Under the pieces are notes generated by a model. The model saw only the letters and a program-made list of their open reading frames with translations. It made no database searches and had not been told where the DNA came from. Below, in pieces: positions 41,548 through 49,857 of a DNA stretch of 56,045 nucleotides. The stretch lies in assembly GCA_900539345.1 (NCBI GenBank), contig UQBS01000011.1, positions 1 through 56,045 of the forward strand, in the 5' to 3' direction. Origin of the DNA: an uncultured Coriobacteriaceae bacterium (GTDB taxonomy: Bacteria > Actinomycetota > Coriobacteriia > Coriobacteriales > UMGS124). Within the stretch, counting starts at the first letter, position 1. Each line of letters opens with the position of its first letter. The position numbers and the translations under genes were made by a program.

Positions 41548-42861
41548 ATGGGCATAGGCTTATCCATCCTTCTTGCATTCGTTCTCATCTTGGTGAACGG
41601 CTACTTCTCCATGTCGGAGATGGCGTTGGTCAACGCAAGCAAGCCGTTGCTCGATCATGAGGCTGAGGAGGGAGACAAGTCGGCCAAGCGCGCGGCGAAC
41701 CTCGCAAGCGACTCGGGCAACTTCCTGGCGACCATTCAGGTGGCCATCACGCTCGTTGGTTTCTTCTCGTCGGCAGTCGCTTCCACGAACCTGTCCGACC
41801 CCTTTGCGCAGTGGATGAGTTCCTTTGGCATCGGCTGGCTCACGGCTGTGGCGCCGGTGCTTTCGCCCATCCTCATCACGCTCGCCGTGTCGTACTTCAG
41901 CATCGTTCTCGGCGAGCTCGTGCCCAAGCGCATCGCCTTGGCCGACACCGAGAAGGTCGCCAAGATGGTGTCGGGCCCGCTCATCGTCTTCGGCAAGATT
42001 GCTTCGCCGCTTGTATGGCTCACCAGCGCCAGCGCAAACCTCGTGGCGAGCGTGTTCCGTATCAAGCAGGCCGACGAGGGCCAGGTCTCCGAGGAGGAGA
42101 TCAAGTACATGGTCGCCGAGCAGGAGGATCTCTCCGACGACGAGAAGCGCATGATTCACGAGGTGTTCGACCTGGGCGACGCCGTGGTGCGCCAGGTCAT
42201 GGTGCCCCGCGTCGACGTCACCGCCGTCGAGGATGTGCAGAGCGCCCGCGAGGTGCTCGCCTTGATGCAGAAGACCGGCTATTCGCGCATGCCCGTGTAT
42301 CACGACGACATGGACGAGGTCATCGGCATCGTCAAGATCAAGGACCTCATCGCCCCCGCGCTTGCAGGCAAGGGCGACAACGCCGTGTCCGAGTTTGTGC
42401 GTCCGTGCCTGTTCGTTCCTGAGACGAAGGACCTGCTGCCCCTGCTCACCCAGATGCGCGCCGAGCGTGAGCAGATGGCCATCGTCATCGACGAGTACGG
42501 CGGAACGGCTGGCCTCATCACGATCGAGGACATCGTGGAGGAGGTCGTGGGCGAGATTCGCGACGAGTACGACCAGGACGAACAGGAGCTCACGCGCCTG
42601 TCTGAGCGCGAGTGGGAAGTCGACGGCACGTTCTCGGTCGACGACGCTGTCGAGCTTGGCTGGCCCATCGACGAAAGCGAGGAGTACGACACGGTCGGCG
42701 GCTGGTTCATGTACGAGGCCGACAAGCTTCCCGAGGAGGGCGACGTTATCGAGAAGGACGGCTGGACCTTCATGGTGACCTCCATGGACGGTCGTCGCAT
42801 CGAGTCGGTGCACGCAATCGCCCCCGAGGCAAGCGAGTCCGAAGAGTCCGACGAAGACTGA
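41548..42861 (+). CDS. CNNM/CorC-family membrane protein with CBS domains
   Basis: 437 aa. An N-terminal DUF21 membrane domain (about 1-180) is followed by two CBS domains (about 200-330; MVPRVDVTAVE..., SRMPVYHDDMDEVIGIVKIKD, MAIVIDEYGGTAGLITIEDIVEEVVGEI) and a C-terminal CorC_HlyC domain with an acidic tail. The family is linked to Mg2+ and other divalent-ion homeostasis, with CBS domains sensing Mg-ATP. GGAGG is 15 bases upstream of the ATG, rather far. Confidence 0.9.
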   Translation: MGIGLSILLAFVLILVNGYFSMSEMALVNASKPLLDHEAEEGDKSAKRAANLASDSGNFLATIQVAITLVGFFSSAVASTNLSDPFAQWMSSFGIGWLTAVAPVLSPILITLAVSYFSIVLGELVPKRIALADTEKVAKMVSGPLIVFGKIASPLVWLTSASANLVASVFRIKQADEGQVSEEEIKYMVAEQEDLSDDEKRMIHEVFDLGDAVVRQVMVPRVDVTAVEDVQSAREVLALMQKTGYSRMPVYHDDMDEVIGIVKIKDLIAPALAGKGDNAVSEFVRPCLFVPETKDLLPLLTQMRAEREQMAIVIDEYGGTAGLITIEDIVEEVVGEIRDEYDQDEQELTRLSEREWEVDGTFSVDDAVELGWPIDESEEYDTVGGWFMYEADKLPEEGDVIEKDGWTFMVTSMDGRRIESVHAIAPEASESEESDED

Positions 42862-42927
42862 TGTGAGGGGCGTGCGCCCGCCCGCATCGCCTTGCATTTG
42901 CGCTACCATATACGCAGTTTGAATCAG

Positions 42928-42964
42928 GCGGCTCCTCGGGGTATCCCGGGGGCCGTCCCGTTTT
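42928..42964 (+). terminator. Hairpin with T run between corC-like gene and next gene
   Basis: GGCGGCTCCTCGGGG pairs imperfectly with CCCGGGGGCCGTC, followed by CCGTTTT. It lies just before the ribosome site of the next gene, so it may act as an attenuator. Confidence 0.6.
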
Positions 42965-42976
42965 AGAGAAAGGCCT

Positions 42977-43474
42977 GTGAGGCACATGAGCCTGTTTGAG
43001 CTGAAAAAAGTCGTGGTCGGTCCCGAGACGCTGTGCGCCACGGTGCAGCTCGACGCAGCTGCCCCCATCATGACTTCCGACGACATCGAGGCCACACAGC
43101 GCGTTTACGACCTCATGCCTCAGATTGCCGACCATGCCTGCATCAGCGAGGCTGGCGACGTCTTCCGCGACGCGCTGCCCCATACCGAGTGCGCCCACCT
43201 GCTCGAGCATGTGTGCGTCGAGCTCATGAGCCGCCTCGATCTTGAGGACGTGAGCGCCGGCAACACCGCCGCGGTGCCGGGCGAGGAGCGCACGTGGACC
43301 ATCAAGCTGTCGTGCCCCGACGATGTGCTCGTGGCGGGTGTGGTCTCGAGCGCCGTTTGGATCATGGAGTGGGCGTTCACGGGCGGCCAGGGCGCCAAAC
43401 CCGACCTCGACAGCATTGTCGAGGGCCTGCACGCCCTTGTGAAGAGTCTGCCTGAAGGCGCGGCTCAGGACTAA
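42977..43474 (+). CDS. Small protein with HLLEHV motif, unknown function
   Basis: 165 aa, not firmly recognised. The segment HTECAHLLEHVCVELMSR resembles the His-Glu-His helix of the N-terminal domain of cyanophycin synthetases, but no ATP-grasp or Mur-ligase part is present. AAAGG precedes GTG at 42977 closely; an ATG at 42986 is the alternative. Confidence 0.6.
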   Translation: MRHMSLFELKKVVVGPETLCATVQLDAAAPIMTSDDIEATQRVYDLMPQIADHACISEAGDVFRDALPHTECAHLLEHVCVELMSRLDLEDVSAGNTAAVPGEERTWTIKLSCPDDVLVAGVVSSAVWIMEWAFTGGQGAKPDLDSIVEGLHALVKSLPEGAAQD

Positions 43475-43529
43475 GGGCCGTCGGTTGGGTATAAGCACTC
43501 AACCAGTCAACGTTTGTGAGGAGAGTCTT

Positions 43530-43907
43530 ATGAGCTCATCCAAAAACACCCCTCGTGTCGCCCTCGCAGCCCTCGTGGGTGCTGCCGTCGGCGTTGTCGC
43601 CGGCATCCTCATCGCTCCGCGCTCCGGTGCCGAGACTCGCGAGAAGGTTGCGCAAGCCGCTGAGGCTTCCTTCGGTCAGGTTGCCGACACGCTCAACGAG
43701 AGCGTTTCTGCCACGTGCGCCGATGTCGCCCAGACGGCCCAAGAGGCCGGCGAGAAGACCGACGAGCTGCGCGAGAAGATTGCCGCAGCGCGTGCCCGCA
43801 TGGACCAGATGCGCGCCGACATTGCCAAGAATGCCGACCAGGTTGCTGACAAGGCCGCCGATGTCACGGCGTCCGAGCAAGCCGAAGACGCCTCCAAGGC
43901 CGAGTAA
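43530..43907 (+). CDS. YtxH-domain protein
   Basis: 125 aa. One N-terminal TM helix (ALAALVGAAVGVVAGILIAP) with the YtxH signature APRSGAETREKV, then a long Ala/Glu/Lys-rich helical tail. Such proteins are often stress-linked and of unknown function. GAGGAG precedes the ATG at 43530. The PRC-barrel gene follows 41 bases later. Confidence 0.8.
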   Translation: MSSSKNTPRVALAALVGAAVGVVAGILIAPRSGAETREKVAQAAEASFGQVADTLNESVSATCADVAQTAQEAGEKTDELREKIAAARARMDQMRADIAKNADQVADKAADVTASEQAEDASKAE

Positions 43908-43948
43908 AAACGCAACCAACACGTCGTACAACCAACGGAGATCCAGTC

Positions 43949-44887
43949 ATGCTCACTACCAAAGAGGTCAGAAGCGTCAAGGTTTGCCACGCCCATAAGC
44001 CCGGCAAAGAGCTTGACAAGAACGGCGTGCCGCGCCGTCATCGCAAGATCGGCAAGGTCTTCAAGACGGTGTTCTCGCCTGACGGCCTCAAGGTTGTGGG
44101 CTTTATCGTGCGCAGGCCCGACCTTTTGTGGATGATCAAGCGTCCCGAGAAGTTCCTGGCACTCGACGCCATGGATGTGCAGGACGGCGTGATCGTCCCC
44201 ACCATGGGCGGCAAGTCCTGGGACGACGAGGCCATGAAGCGCCTCGATCTCGACTGGGACCGCTGCATCATCTGGGAGGGTATGGAGGTCAAGACCTCCG
44301 ACGGCGTGGAGATCGGTCGCGTCGACGAGCTTTCGTTTGACGAGCGTACCGGTGAGCTCAACTCGTTGTTCCTCGACGACGGCGCCACCTCGCGTGCCCT
44401 TCTGGGCTCGATTGAGATTCCCGCGGCTCTTATGGTTGGCTACAAGAAGGGCATCCTCATCGTGAAGCCCGAGGCGAGGGACCTCATGCCCTCTGGTGGC
44501 CTGGCCGCCAAGGCCGGCGAGGCCTCGGCCAAGGTGTCCACCACCGCCGCTAAGTCCCAGGCCGCAGCCACGGAAGCAACCGCCAAGGCCATCGAGAGCG
44601 GCACGGTAGCCGTGGGCAAGGGCGTGGGTCGCATCAAGAACTCGGTGACGGGTGCCGTCGACGGTTTCAAGCGCGAGAGCGGCATGGGCGAAAAGAAGAA
44701 GGCCGCTTCACCTACGAGTTCGAAGGCGCCTACGACGACAAAGACGACGACCAAGAGCACATCTTCGTCGTCTTCGAAGAAGGCATCCACAAGCGCGTCG
44801 GCCAAAAAGGCCGTGACGAACCACTTGAAATCGGCTGGTTCCATGTTCTCCGATTTCAAGAAGGAGTACGACAAAGCAAAGAAGTAG
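43949..44887 (+). CDS. PRC-barrel domain protein with low-complexity tail
   Basis: 312 aa. Two PRC-barrel-like units (about 1-85, LLTTKEVRSVKVCHAH...; about 110-175, GVEIGRVDELSFDERTGELNSLF) are followed by a Lys/Ala/Ser/Thr-rich tail of about 130 residues that is probably disordered or helical. PRC-barrels often bind RNA or act in membrane-associated assemblies. Adjacent to and co-oriented with the YtxH gene. Confidence 0.78.
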   Translation: MLTTKEVRSVKVCHAHKPGKELDKNGVPRRHRKIGKVFKTVFSPDGLKVVGFIVRRPDLLWMIKRPEKFLALDAMDVQDGVIVPTMGGKSWDDEAMKRLDLDWDRCIIWEGMEVKTSDGVEIGRVDELSFDERTGELNSLFLDDGATSRALLGSIEIPAALMVGYKKGILIVKPEARDLMPSGGLAAKAGEASAKVSTTAAKSQAAATEATAKAIESGTVAVGKGVGRIKNSVTGAVDGFKRESGMGEKKKAASPTSSKAPTTTKTTTKSTSSSSSKKASTSASAKKAVTNHLKSAGSMFSDFKKEYDKAKK

Positions 44888-44955
44888 GATGGAACGACGG
44901 CCGCCGCGCGCGGCCGCCTTGCGCATACGCCTCAACCAAAGTGGAGTGACACATA

Positions 44956-46758
44956 ATGGCCGACCGTCGCCGTCCCAATTATGACAACAACACCTATGAC
45001 GAGCGTGACCCTTACGCCTCTCAGGATGCCAGCGGTCGTGCCGGCTACGGTTCACGTGATATGTATGAGACTCGCGACCAGGGCTATAACGCGTCGAGGC
45101 CCTCATATACACACCAGACGTATTCAGGTGCCTATGACCAGGACGGACAAGCTGAGCGGGAGGCAAGCCCTTACGGTGGCCAGCAGCCCCAGGGACGCTA
45201 TGGTCAGGGTGCCGGTGCGGGCGTCCCTCTCCAGTCGGGCCGCTATGGTTCGGATCCCTATGGCGGAAACACCTCGAGAAGCGCCAGGGGTTCTCGGGGC
45301 GGTCAGCAGCCCACACAGTATCCCGTAGGCTCGGGCCAGGCGTACACCTCGTCACGCAGGCCTAACAACGCCTCGGGCGTGGAGCCCGTCACGAGCTCCT
45401 CTCATCATCGTCAGGGTGGGTATGGCCCTTCGGGAAACCTTACCCCGCAGCACAACGGCTCCGGTATTTCCCGCCGCAAGCTTTTGGGCATGGCTGCGGG
45501 CGGCGTTGCCGCCGTGGCGTTGCTGGGTGTGGGCGGCGCACTGTGGTACACGCATCGCGCTGTGGCGTGCACCATCGATGGAAAGGTTCGCGAGCTGCCC
45601 ATCGGTCTTTCGGTGCAGGAGATCGTGAGCCGCGGCTATGCGTCGCCTGTCGCGGGCAACCTCGTCTCCATCTGCGCTGATGGCGAGATTCCCGATGTGC
45701 TTGAGCGAGGCGCCGGCAACCCCTACACGCTGTGCGTCAACGGCGAGCCTGTCGACGTGAGCACGTATAAGCTGCGCGAGGGCGACGTCCTCGAGTTTAT
45801 CAATGGCACCGACAAGACCGAGGACGTTACGAAGCAGACGACCGAGATCCCCTGTGGCATCCAGGTGCCTGATTCGAGCCTGCTGCTTGCCTCCATCGGC
45901 TATGTGAAGCAGTGGGGTCAGAACGGTATCTCCACGGTGGAGACGGGCGTTGTGTCGGGTCGCACCATCGACCGCGGCGTGACGCAGGAGGCGCGTGACC
46001 TCATCATCGCCAACTCCGGCGTGAACCCCGACGACGGTCGCCGCTTGGTCGCCATCACGTTCGACGACGGACCCAACCTCGACTACACCCCGCAGTACCT
46101 CGACATCCTTGCTCGATACGGCGCAAAGGCGACGTTCTTCATGCTCGGCTCGACCCTGGCCTCGGGCGAGGAGTACACGCAGATGGCCCAGCGCGTGCGC
46201 GATGCCGGCCATCAGATTGCAAGCCACACCTACTCGCACGATGACTGCACACTGTCGGGCATGGACGCAGCAACCCGTGAGGGCGAGATCTCTCAGACGT
46301 TCGACCTCATTGAACAGGCGACGGGCGTTCAGACCTCCGTGCTCCGCCCGCCCTACGGCGAGCTCAGGGGCTGGCAGTTCCTCCAGTACATGGCCGACAC
46401 TGGCCGCGACATCACCATGTCGGTGTATTGGAGCGTTGACTCCGAGGACTGGAGCGTCGCCAGCAACGGGTCGGGCATCGAAGACGGCGCCGCCCAGATC
46501 GTGGCGAACTGCACGAACGGCCTGTCGGGCGACAACTACAACGGCGCCATCATCCTCATGCACGACGCCGGCGGCAACCGAGACCGCGACGTCGTGGCGC
46601 TGCCCTCGATCATCGAGCGCTTCCAGGCGGAAGGCTACGAGTTTGTGACCGTCAACGAGCTTGTGGCCGCCGATTCCACGCTTCCCGAGTGGCTGAGCTC
46701 CGGCAACGCCACACGTCCCGAGGGCTCCATCATCCCTGATACTTCGGGGATTTACTAG
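44956..46758 (+). CDS. Membrane-anchored polysaccharide deacetylase, second copy
   Basis: 600 aa. A ~165-residue cytoplasmic region rich in Tyr, Gly, Gln, Arg and Ser (low complexity) precedes SRRKLLGMAAGG and one TM helix. Outside come the same two beta-rich units as in 17698-19173 (AVACTIDGKVRELPIG, NGEPVDVSTYKLREGDVLEF) and a NodB domain with TFDDGPN, HTYSH, RPPYG, DSEDW and LMHDAGG. All catalytic residues are kept. Its long disordered tail is absent from the paralogue. Confidence 0.88.
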   Translation: MADRRRPNYDNNTYDERDPYASQDASGRAGYGSRDMYETRDQGYNASRPSYTHQTYSGAYDQDGQAEREASPYGGQQPQGRYGQGAGAGVPLQSGRYGSDPYGGNTSRSARGSRGGQQPTQYPVGSGQAYTSSRRPNNASGVEPVTSSSHHRQGGYGPSGNLTPQHNGSGISRRKLLGMAAGGVAAVALLGVGGALWYTHRAVACTIDGKVRELPIGLSVQEIVSRGYASPVAGNLVSICADGEIPDVLERGAGNPYTLCVNGEPVDVSTYKLREGDVLEFINGTDKTEDVTKQTTEIPCGIQVPDSSLLLASIGYVKQWGQNGISTVETGVVSGRTIDRGVTQEARDLIIANSGVNPDDGRRLVAITFDDGPNLDYTPQYLDILARYGAKATFFMLGSTLASGEEYTQMAQRVRDAGHQIASHTYSHDDCTLSGMDAATREGEISQTFDLIEQATGVQTSVLRPPYGELRGWQFLQYMADTGRDITMSVYWSVDSEDWSVASNGSGIEDGAAQIVANCTNGLSGDNYNGAIILMHDAGGNRDRDVVALPSIIERFQAEGYEFVTVNELVAADSTLPEWLSSGNATRPEGSIIPDTSGIY

Positions 46759-46794
46759 GAGCACGTGCTTGCGTCTGTGCTGGCCCGGCGCCTC

Positions 46795-46819
46795 CAGTGA
46801 ACTGCCAGCAAGTTCACTG
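46795..46819 (+). terminator. Hairpin after the deacetylase gene
   Basis: CAGTGAACT pairs perfectly with AGTTCACTG across a 7-base loop. No T run follows, so termination is uncertain. Confidence 0.45.
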
Positions 46820-46869
46820 AGGTAAAGTTGGTCTTCGTGGGAAAACGCAACGGCTGATATCGTCGGTCG

Positions 46870-46899
46870 TTGACGAGTGCAATGTGTCTCTGGTACTGT
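46870..46899 (+). promoter_or_regulatory. Promoter of the manganese operon
   Basis: TTGACG and TACTGT are 18 bases apart. The predicted start (about 46906) falls at the first base pair of the riboswitch. Confidence 0.7.
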
Positions 46900-46906
46900 T
46901 TTCTTC

Positions 46907-46997
46907 CTGTGAGGGAGTAGCTTGCGCATGATAGTGCGCGGCCCGTCAACATCATGGCCTTGTGCCTGGCGTGCCTTAATAAGCGAGACTCACGGCG
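46907..46997 (+). ncRNA. yybP-ykoY (manganese) riboswitch
   Basis: GAGGGAGTAGCTTGC, GTCAACATCATGGCC, GCCTGGC and GCGAGACTCACGG match the conserved blocks of this aptamer in order. The closing helix P1 is CTGTGAG (46907-46913) with CTCACGG (46989-46995). The same CTCACGG is part of the terminator stem at 46982-47027, so ligand-stabilised P1 should block termination: an ON switch that expresses the two metal-export genes when Mn2+ is high. Both following genes belong to families known to be controlled by this riboswitch. Confidence 0.88.
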
Positions 46998-47027
46998 GGA
47001 TTGCCTCGCCGTGAGTCTCGCTTTTTT
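46982..47027 (+). terminator. Riboswitch-controlled terminator
   Basis: AGCGAGACTCACGGCG pairs almost perfectly with CGCCGTGAGTCTCGCT and is followed by TTTTTT. It shares its 5' strand with riboswitch helix P1. Confidence 0.9.
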
Positions 47028-47086
47028 GTTGCGCGGGTTTCGGTCGAGGTGACGGGAGCTGGGAGGAGAGAGGAGAAAGCGCTTCC

Positions 47087-47635
47087 GTGTCGTTGGTCGA
47101 GGTCGTTCTTTTGGGTTTGGCGCTGTCGATGGACGCGTTCGCCGTCACGGTGTCAAACGTGTTTGCCCACCGTGGTTTGTCTCGCGGCCGAGCCATGCTC
47201 ATGCCTGTCTTCTTCGGGGCGTTCCAGGGCCTCATGCCGCTTCTGGGCTTCTTCGCCGGTTCGCTTGTGGCCGAGGTCATCGAGCGCTATGCCGGCATCG
47301 TCGCCTTTGTCATCCTTGGTTTTGTGGGCGGCAAGATGATTTGGGATGCCTTCCACGAGGAGGAAGACGGTGACGTCGACGATAAGACGCTCACCATAGG
47401 CTCGCTCTTCGTGCAGGCGATCGCCACGAGCATCGACGCGTTTGCCGTGGGTGTGAGTTTTGTCGGGATGGGTGTGGAACCCCTTTCCGCATCGGGCATC
47501 ATTGCCCTGACCACGTTTGTGTGTACCTGCTTGGCTTTGGTTGTCGGCCGTACCTTTGGCAGCAAGCTTGGCGAGAAGGCCGCGGTCGTGGGCGGCCTCG
47601 TTCTTATCCTCATTGGTATCAAGGCTCTGATCTAG
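47087..47635 (+). CDS. mntP: Manganese efflux pump MntP
   Basis: 182 aa with six TM helices in two inverted halves. Each half has the signature Asp motif (LSMDAFAV and SIDAFAVG), as in MntP. It exports Mn2+. GGAGAAAG precedes the GTG start; the ~60 bases back to the terminator contain no other gene. Confidence 0.93.
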   Translation: MSLVEVVLLGLALSMDAFAVTVSNVFAHRGLSRGRAMLMPVFFGAFQGLMPLLGFFAGSLVAEVIERYAGIVAFVILGFVGGKMIWDAFHEEEDGDVDDKTLTIGSLFVQAIATSIDAFAVGVSFVGMGVEPLSASGIIALTTFVCTCLALVVGRTFGSKLGEKAAVVGGLVLILIGIKALI

Positions 47636-47680
47636 TCGGCCTGTACATGTTCATAGACCCCAAGAGAAAGGGAAAAGAAA

Positions 47681-48544
47681 GTGGACCTATCGTTCCTTGC
47701 GTCGCCTGAGACGTGGATCAGCCTCGTTACGCTTGTGTTCCTGGAGATCATCCTGGGTGTGGACAACATCGTCTTCATCATCCTTACGAGCGATCGCCTT
47801 GCGCCTGAGAAGCAGCACATCGGTCGCAAGCTCGGCCTTGCCGGTGCCTTCGTGTCGCGTGCCATCTTCCTGTGCTTCGCGTCGTATCTCGTGCATATGA
47901 CGAACAAGCTGTTCACGCTGCCGTTCAACGGCATCGACGGCGAGCCTTTTGGCATGTCGGTGCGCGACATCGTACTGTTCCTGGGCGGCGCCTACCTCAT
48001 CTACAAGGGTGTCACGGAGCTGCGCGGCGTGCTGAACCTTGAAGAGGAGAAGGCCGACCACGATGAGAAGCACTCCGACAAGCCCAAGAAGCCGCTGAGC
48101 CTGCCGGGTGCCGTTGCCACCATCATGGTCATGGACGTCGTGTTCTCTATCGACTCGGTCATCACCGCCGTGGGTCTGGCCAACCAGCTTCTCATCATGA
48201 TCTTCGCCGTGATGCTTGCCATCATCCTCATGATGGTCTTCATCGACCCCATCTCCGACTTCATCAATGCCCATGCTGAGATGAAGATGCTGGCCCTGTG
48301 CTTCATCACCGTCATCGGTCTGCTGCTGTTCCTCGACGGTCTGGGCATTCACTCCAACATCGAGGTCTTCGACATGCATGTTGAGAAGCTCATGGTCTAC
48401 TTCGCCATGGTGTTCTCGGTCATCATCTGTGTCCTTATCATCCGTCGCAACCAGAACTATACGAACTGGCAGAAGGAGCTTGCCGAGAAGGGCCTGCCGC
48501 CCCACGAGTACGAGTCCAAGAAGAACGAGAAGGACGAGAAGTAA
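47681..48544 (+). CDS. TerC-family integral membrane protein
   Basis: 287 aa, about eight TM helices. TerC motifs LEIILGVDNIVFI and VVFSIDSVITAVG carry the membrane Asp residues. TerC/Alx proteins have been shown in other bacteria to export Mn2+ or load it onto exported proteins. It follows mntP by 45 bases on the riboswitch transcript. A charged Lys/Glu/Asp tail ends the protein. GTG start with AGAAAGGG upstream. Confidence 0.92.
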   Translation: MDLSFLASPETWISLVTLVFLEIILGVDNIVFIILTSDRLAPEKQHIGRKLGLAGAFVSRAIFLCFASYLVHMTNKLFTLPFNGIDGEPFGMSVRDIVLFLGGAYLIYKGVTELRGVLNLEEEKADHDEKHSDKPKKPLSLPGAVATIMVMDVVFSIDSVITAVGLANQLLIMIFAVMLAIILMMVFIDPISDFINAHAEMKMLALCFITVIGLLLFLDGLGIHSNIEVFDMHVEKLMVYFAMVFSVIICVLIIRRNQNYTNWQKELAEKGLPPHEYESKKNEKDEK

Positions 48545-48567
48545 GACGCTCTTGTAAAGAGACGCCG

Positions 48568-48616
48568 AAGGGCCCCGAGGCTGGTGCGCTGTTGCGCCGC
48601 CTCGGGGCCCTTCTTT
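48568..48616 (+). terminator. Terminator of the manganese operon
   Basis: AAGGGCCCCGAGGC pairs with GCCTCGGGGCCCTT over a 19-base loop that can itself fold (GTGCGC/GCGC), then CTTT. Confidence 0.85.
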
Positions 48617-48714
48617 GTGCCTGGCCTAGCAAGGATTGGAAGTGCGAATAGTCCTACCAGGTGCTGTTTCTGGCAGGAACCCACACGGGACGCGGTGACC
48701 TTGGTGCCAATCGC

Positions 48715-49665
48715 TTACAGGGGGTGCGTGGACCCCAGGGGCTCCTCGCGGCCGTCCATGGGCTTGCCGTGGTAGTCCAGGCCGCCCGTGAGGAGCGCCA
48801 TGGGCTCTCCGGCCTCAAAGGCGGGCAGGATGCGCAGGTAGTCCTCGATGCCACGCTCAAAGACCTCAGGGAAGCTCTCGGTGCTGCTCTGAGGCTTGAA
48901 CGGGTCCTCCCAGGCCAGATGTGCCATGTTCATCGAGGGGTTGTCGGCGCCCTCGTCCACCTTGTGGGCAAGTGAGGCGAGCTGGGAGTGGGGTCTGGCC
49001 AGGCGCTCGGCGCGTGAGATGTTGCGCTGGCGGGCCGAGCCAAAGGGCTCGATCTTCTGGTAGCACAGGCGCATGTCGTCCACGGCGCCCGGGTAGTCGA
49101 CGGGCCGCACATCGAGCTCGAAGACGGCGCGGGCCGTCTGGGCGAGCAGCGTGCCCGCCACGAGCAGTCCCTCGGGCGAGCCGGCCAGCACGGAGGCTGG
49201 GGTGAGCTGGGCGCAGTTCACGCCGCGCAGGTGGTCGAGCATGCCGCAGTCAAGCTCGCTCTCAATCACGGCGTGCACCTCGTGGTACGCGTCGGCGAGC
49301 TCACGGTTGTAGTCGCACAGCTCGTATTCGTGGGCGTATACGAAGGGATGGGCGTTGCGGTCGAGCACATAGTGGGCGAGCAGGCCCGCCACAAAGGCGC
49401 GCCCCAGGCCTGCCTTGTCCTGAGGCAAGTGCGCGACGTCGGCGCGCAGGCGATCGAAGGCGGCGGAGACGCGCCTGCGGTGCATGTTCGAGCCCATGGC
49501 GCGCACGGCGTTGCCGCGTGCGCACGTCACGGCGAAGAAGAACGGGTCGGGGCCCTGGCAGCCCATGAGAAACAGGTCGTGTTCCTCCTCGGCGAGGCAC
49601 AGCTCGCGCCCCACACGGTGCAGGACTTCCTCGCCGAAGAGATGATGGGTGATGAGTGCCGGCAT
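48715..49665 (-). CDS. Zinc-dependent phospholipase C-like protein
   Basis: 316 aa. Helical, His/Asp-rich, with THHLFGEEVL, LAHYVLDRNAHPFVY and YHEVHAVIESELD, the metal-ligand pattern of the zinc-dependent phospholipase C/S1-P1 superfamily. No signal peptide is present, so it probably acts in the cytoplasm; substrate unknown. AGGGAG precedes the ATG at 49665. Confidence 0.75.
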   Translation of the reverse strand: MPALITHHLFGEEVLHRVGRELCLAEEEHDLFLMGCQGPDPFFFAVTCARGNAVRAMGSNMHRRRVSAAFDRLRADVAHLPQDKAGLGRAFVAGLLAHYVLDRNAHPFVYAHEYELCDYNRELADAYHEVHAVIESELDCGMLDHLRGVNCAQLTPASVLAGSPEGLLVAGTLLAQTARAVFELDVRPVDYPGAVDDMRLCYQKIEPFGSARQRNISRAERLARPHSQLASLAHKVDEGADNPSMNMAHLAWEDPFKPQSSTESFPEVFERGIEDYLRILPAFEAGEPMALLTGGLDYHGKPMDGREEPLGSTHPL

Positions 49666-49857
49666 GGCTGCTCCCTTCATGTGACCTTGTGTGTACAAGG
49701 CTGGCTCGAATGCACAAACTTTGCCCTCTGTGGGTTCATGTGCGGTGAAAAACGAATACCATGGTGCGCAACGGTACGTGCATGTGTGTCGGGGGCATCC
49801 TCGGCACGTCGGAAGGGCTCAATGCCCTGTTTCGCCCCCTTGAGAGAGGACCTTTCC

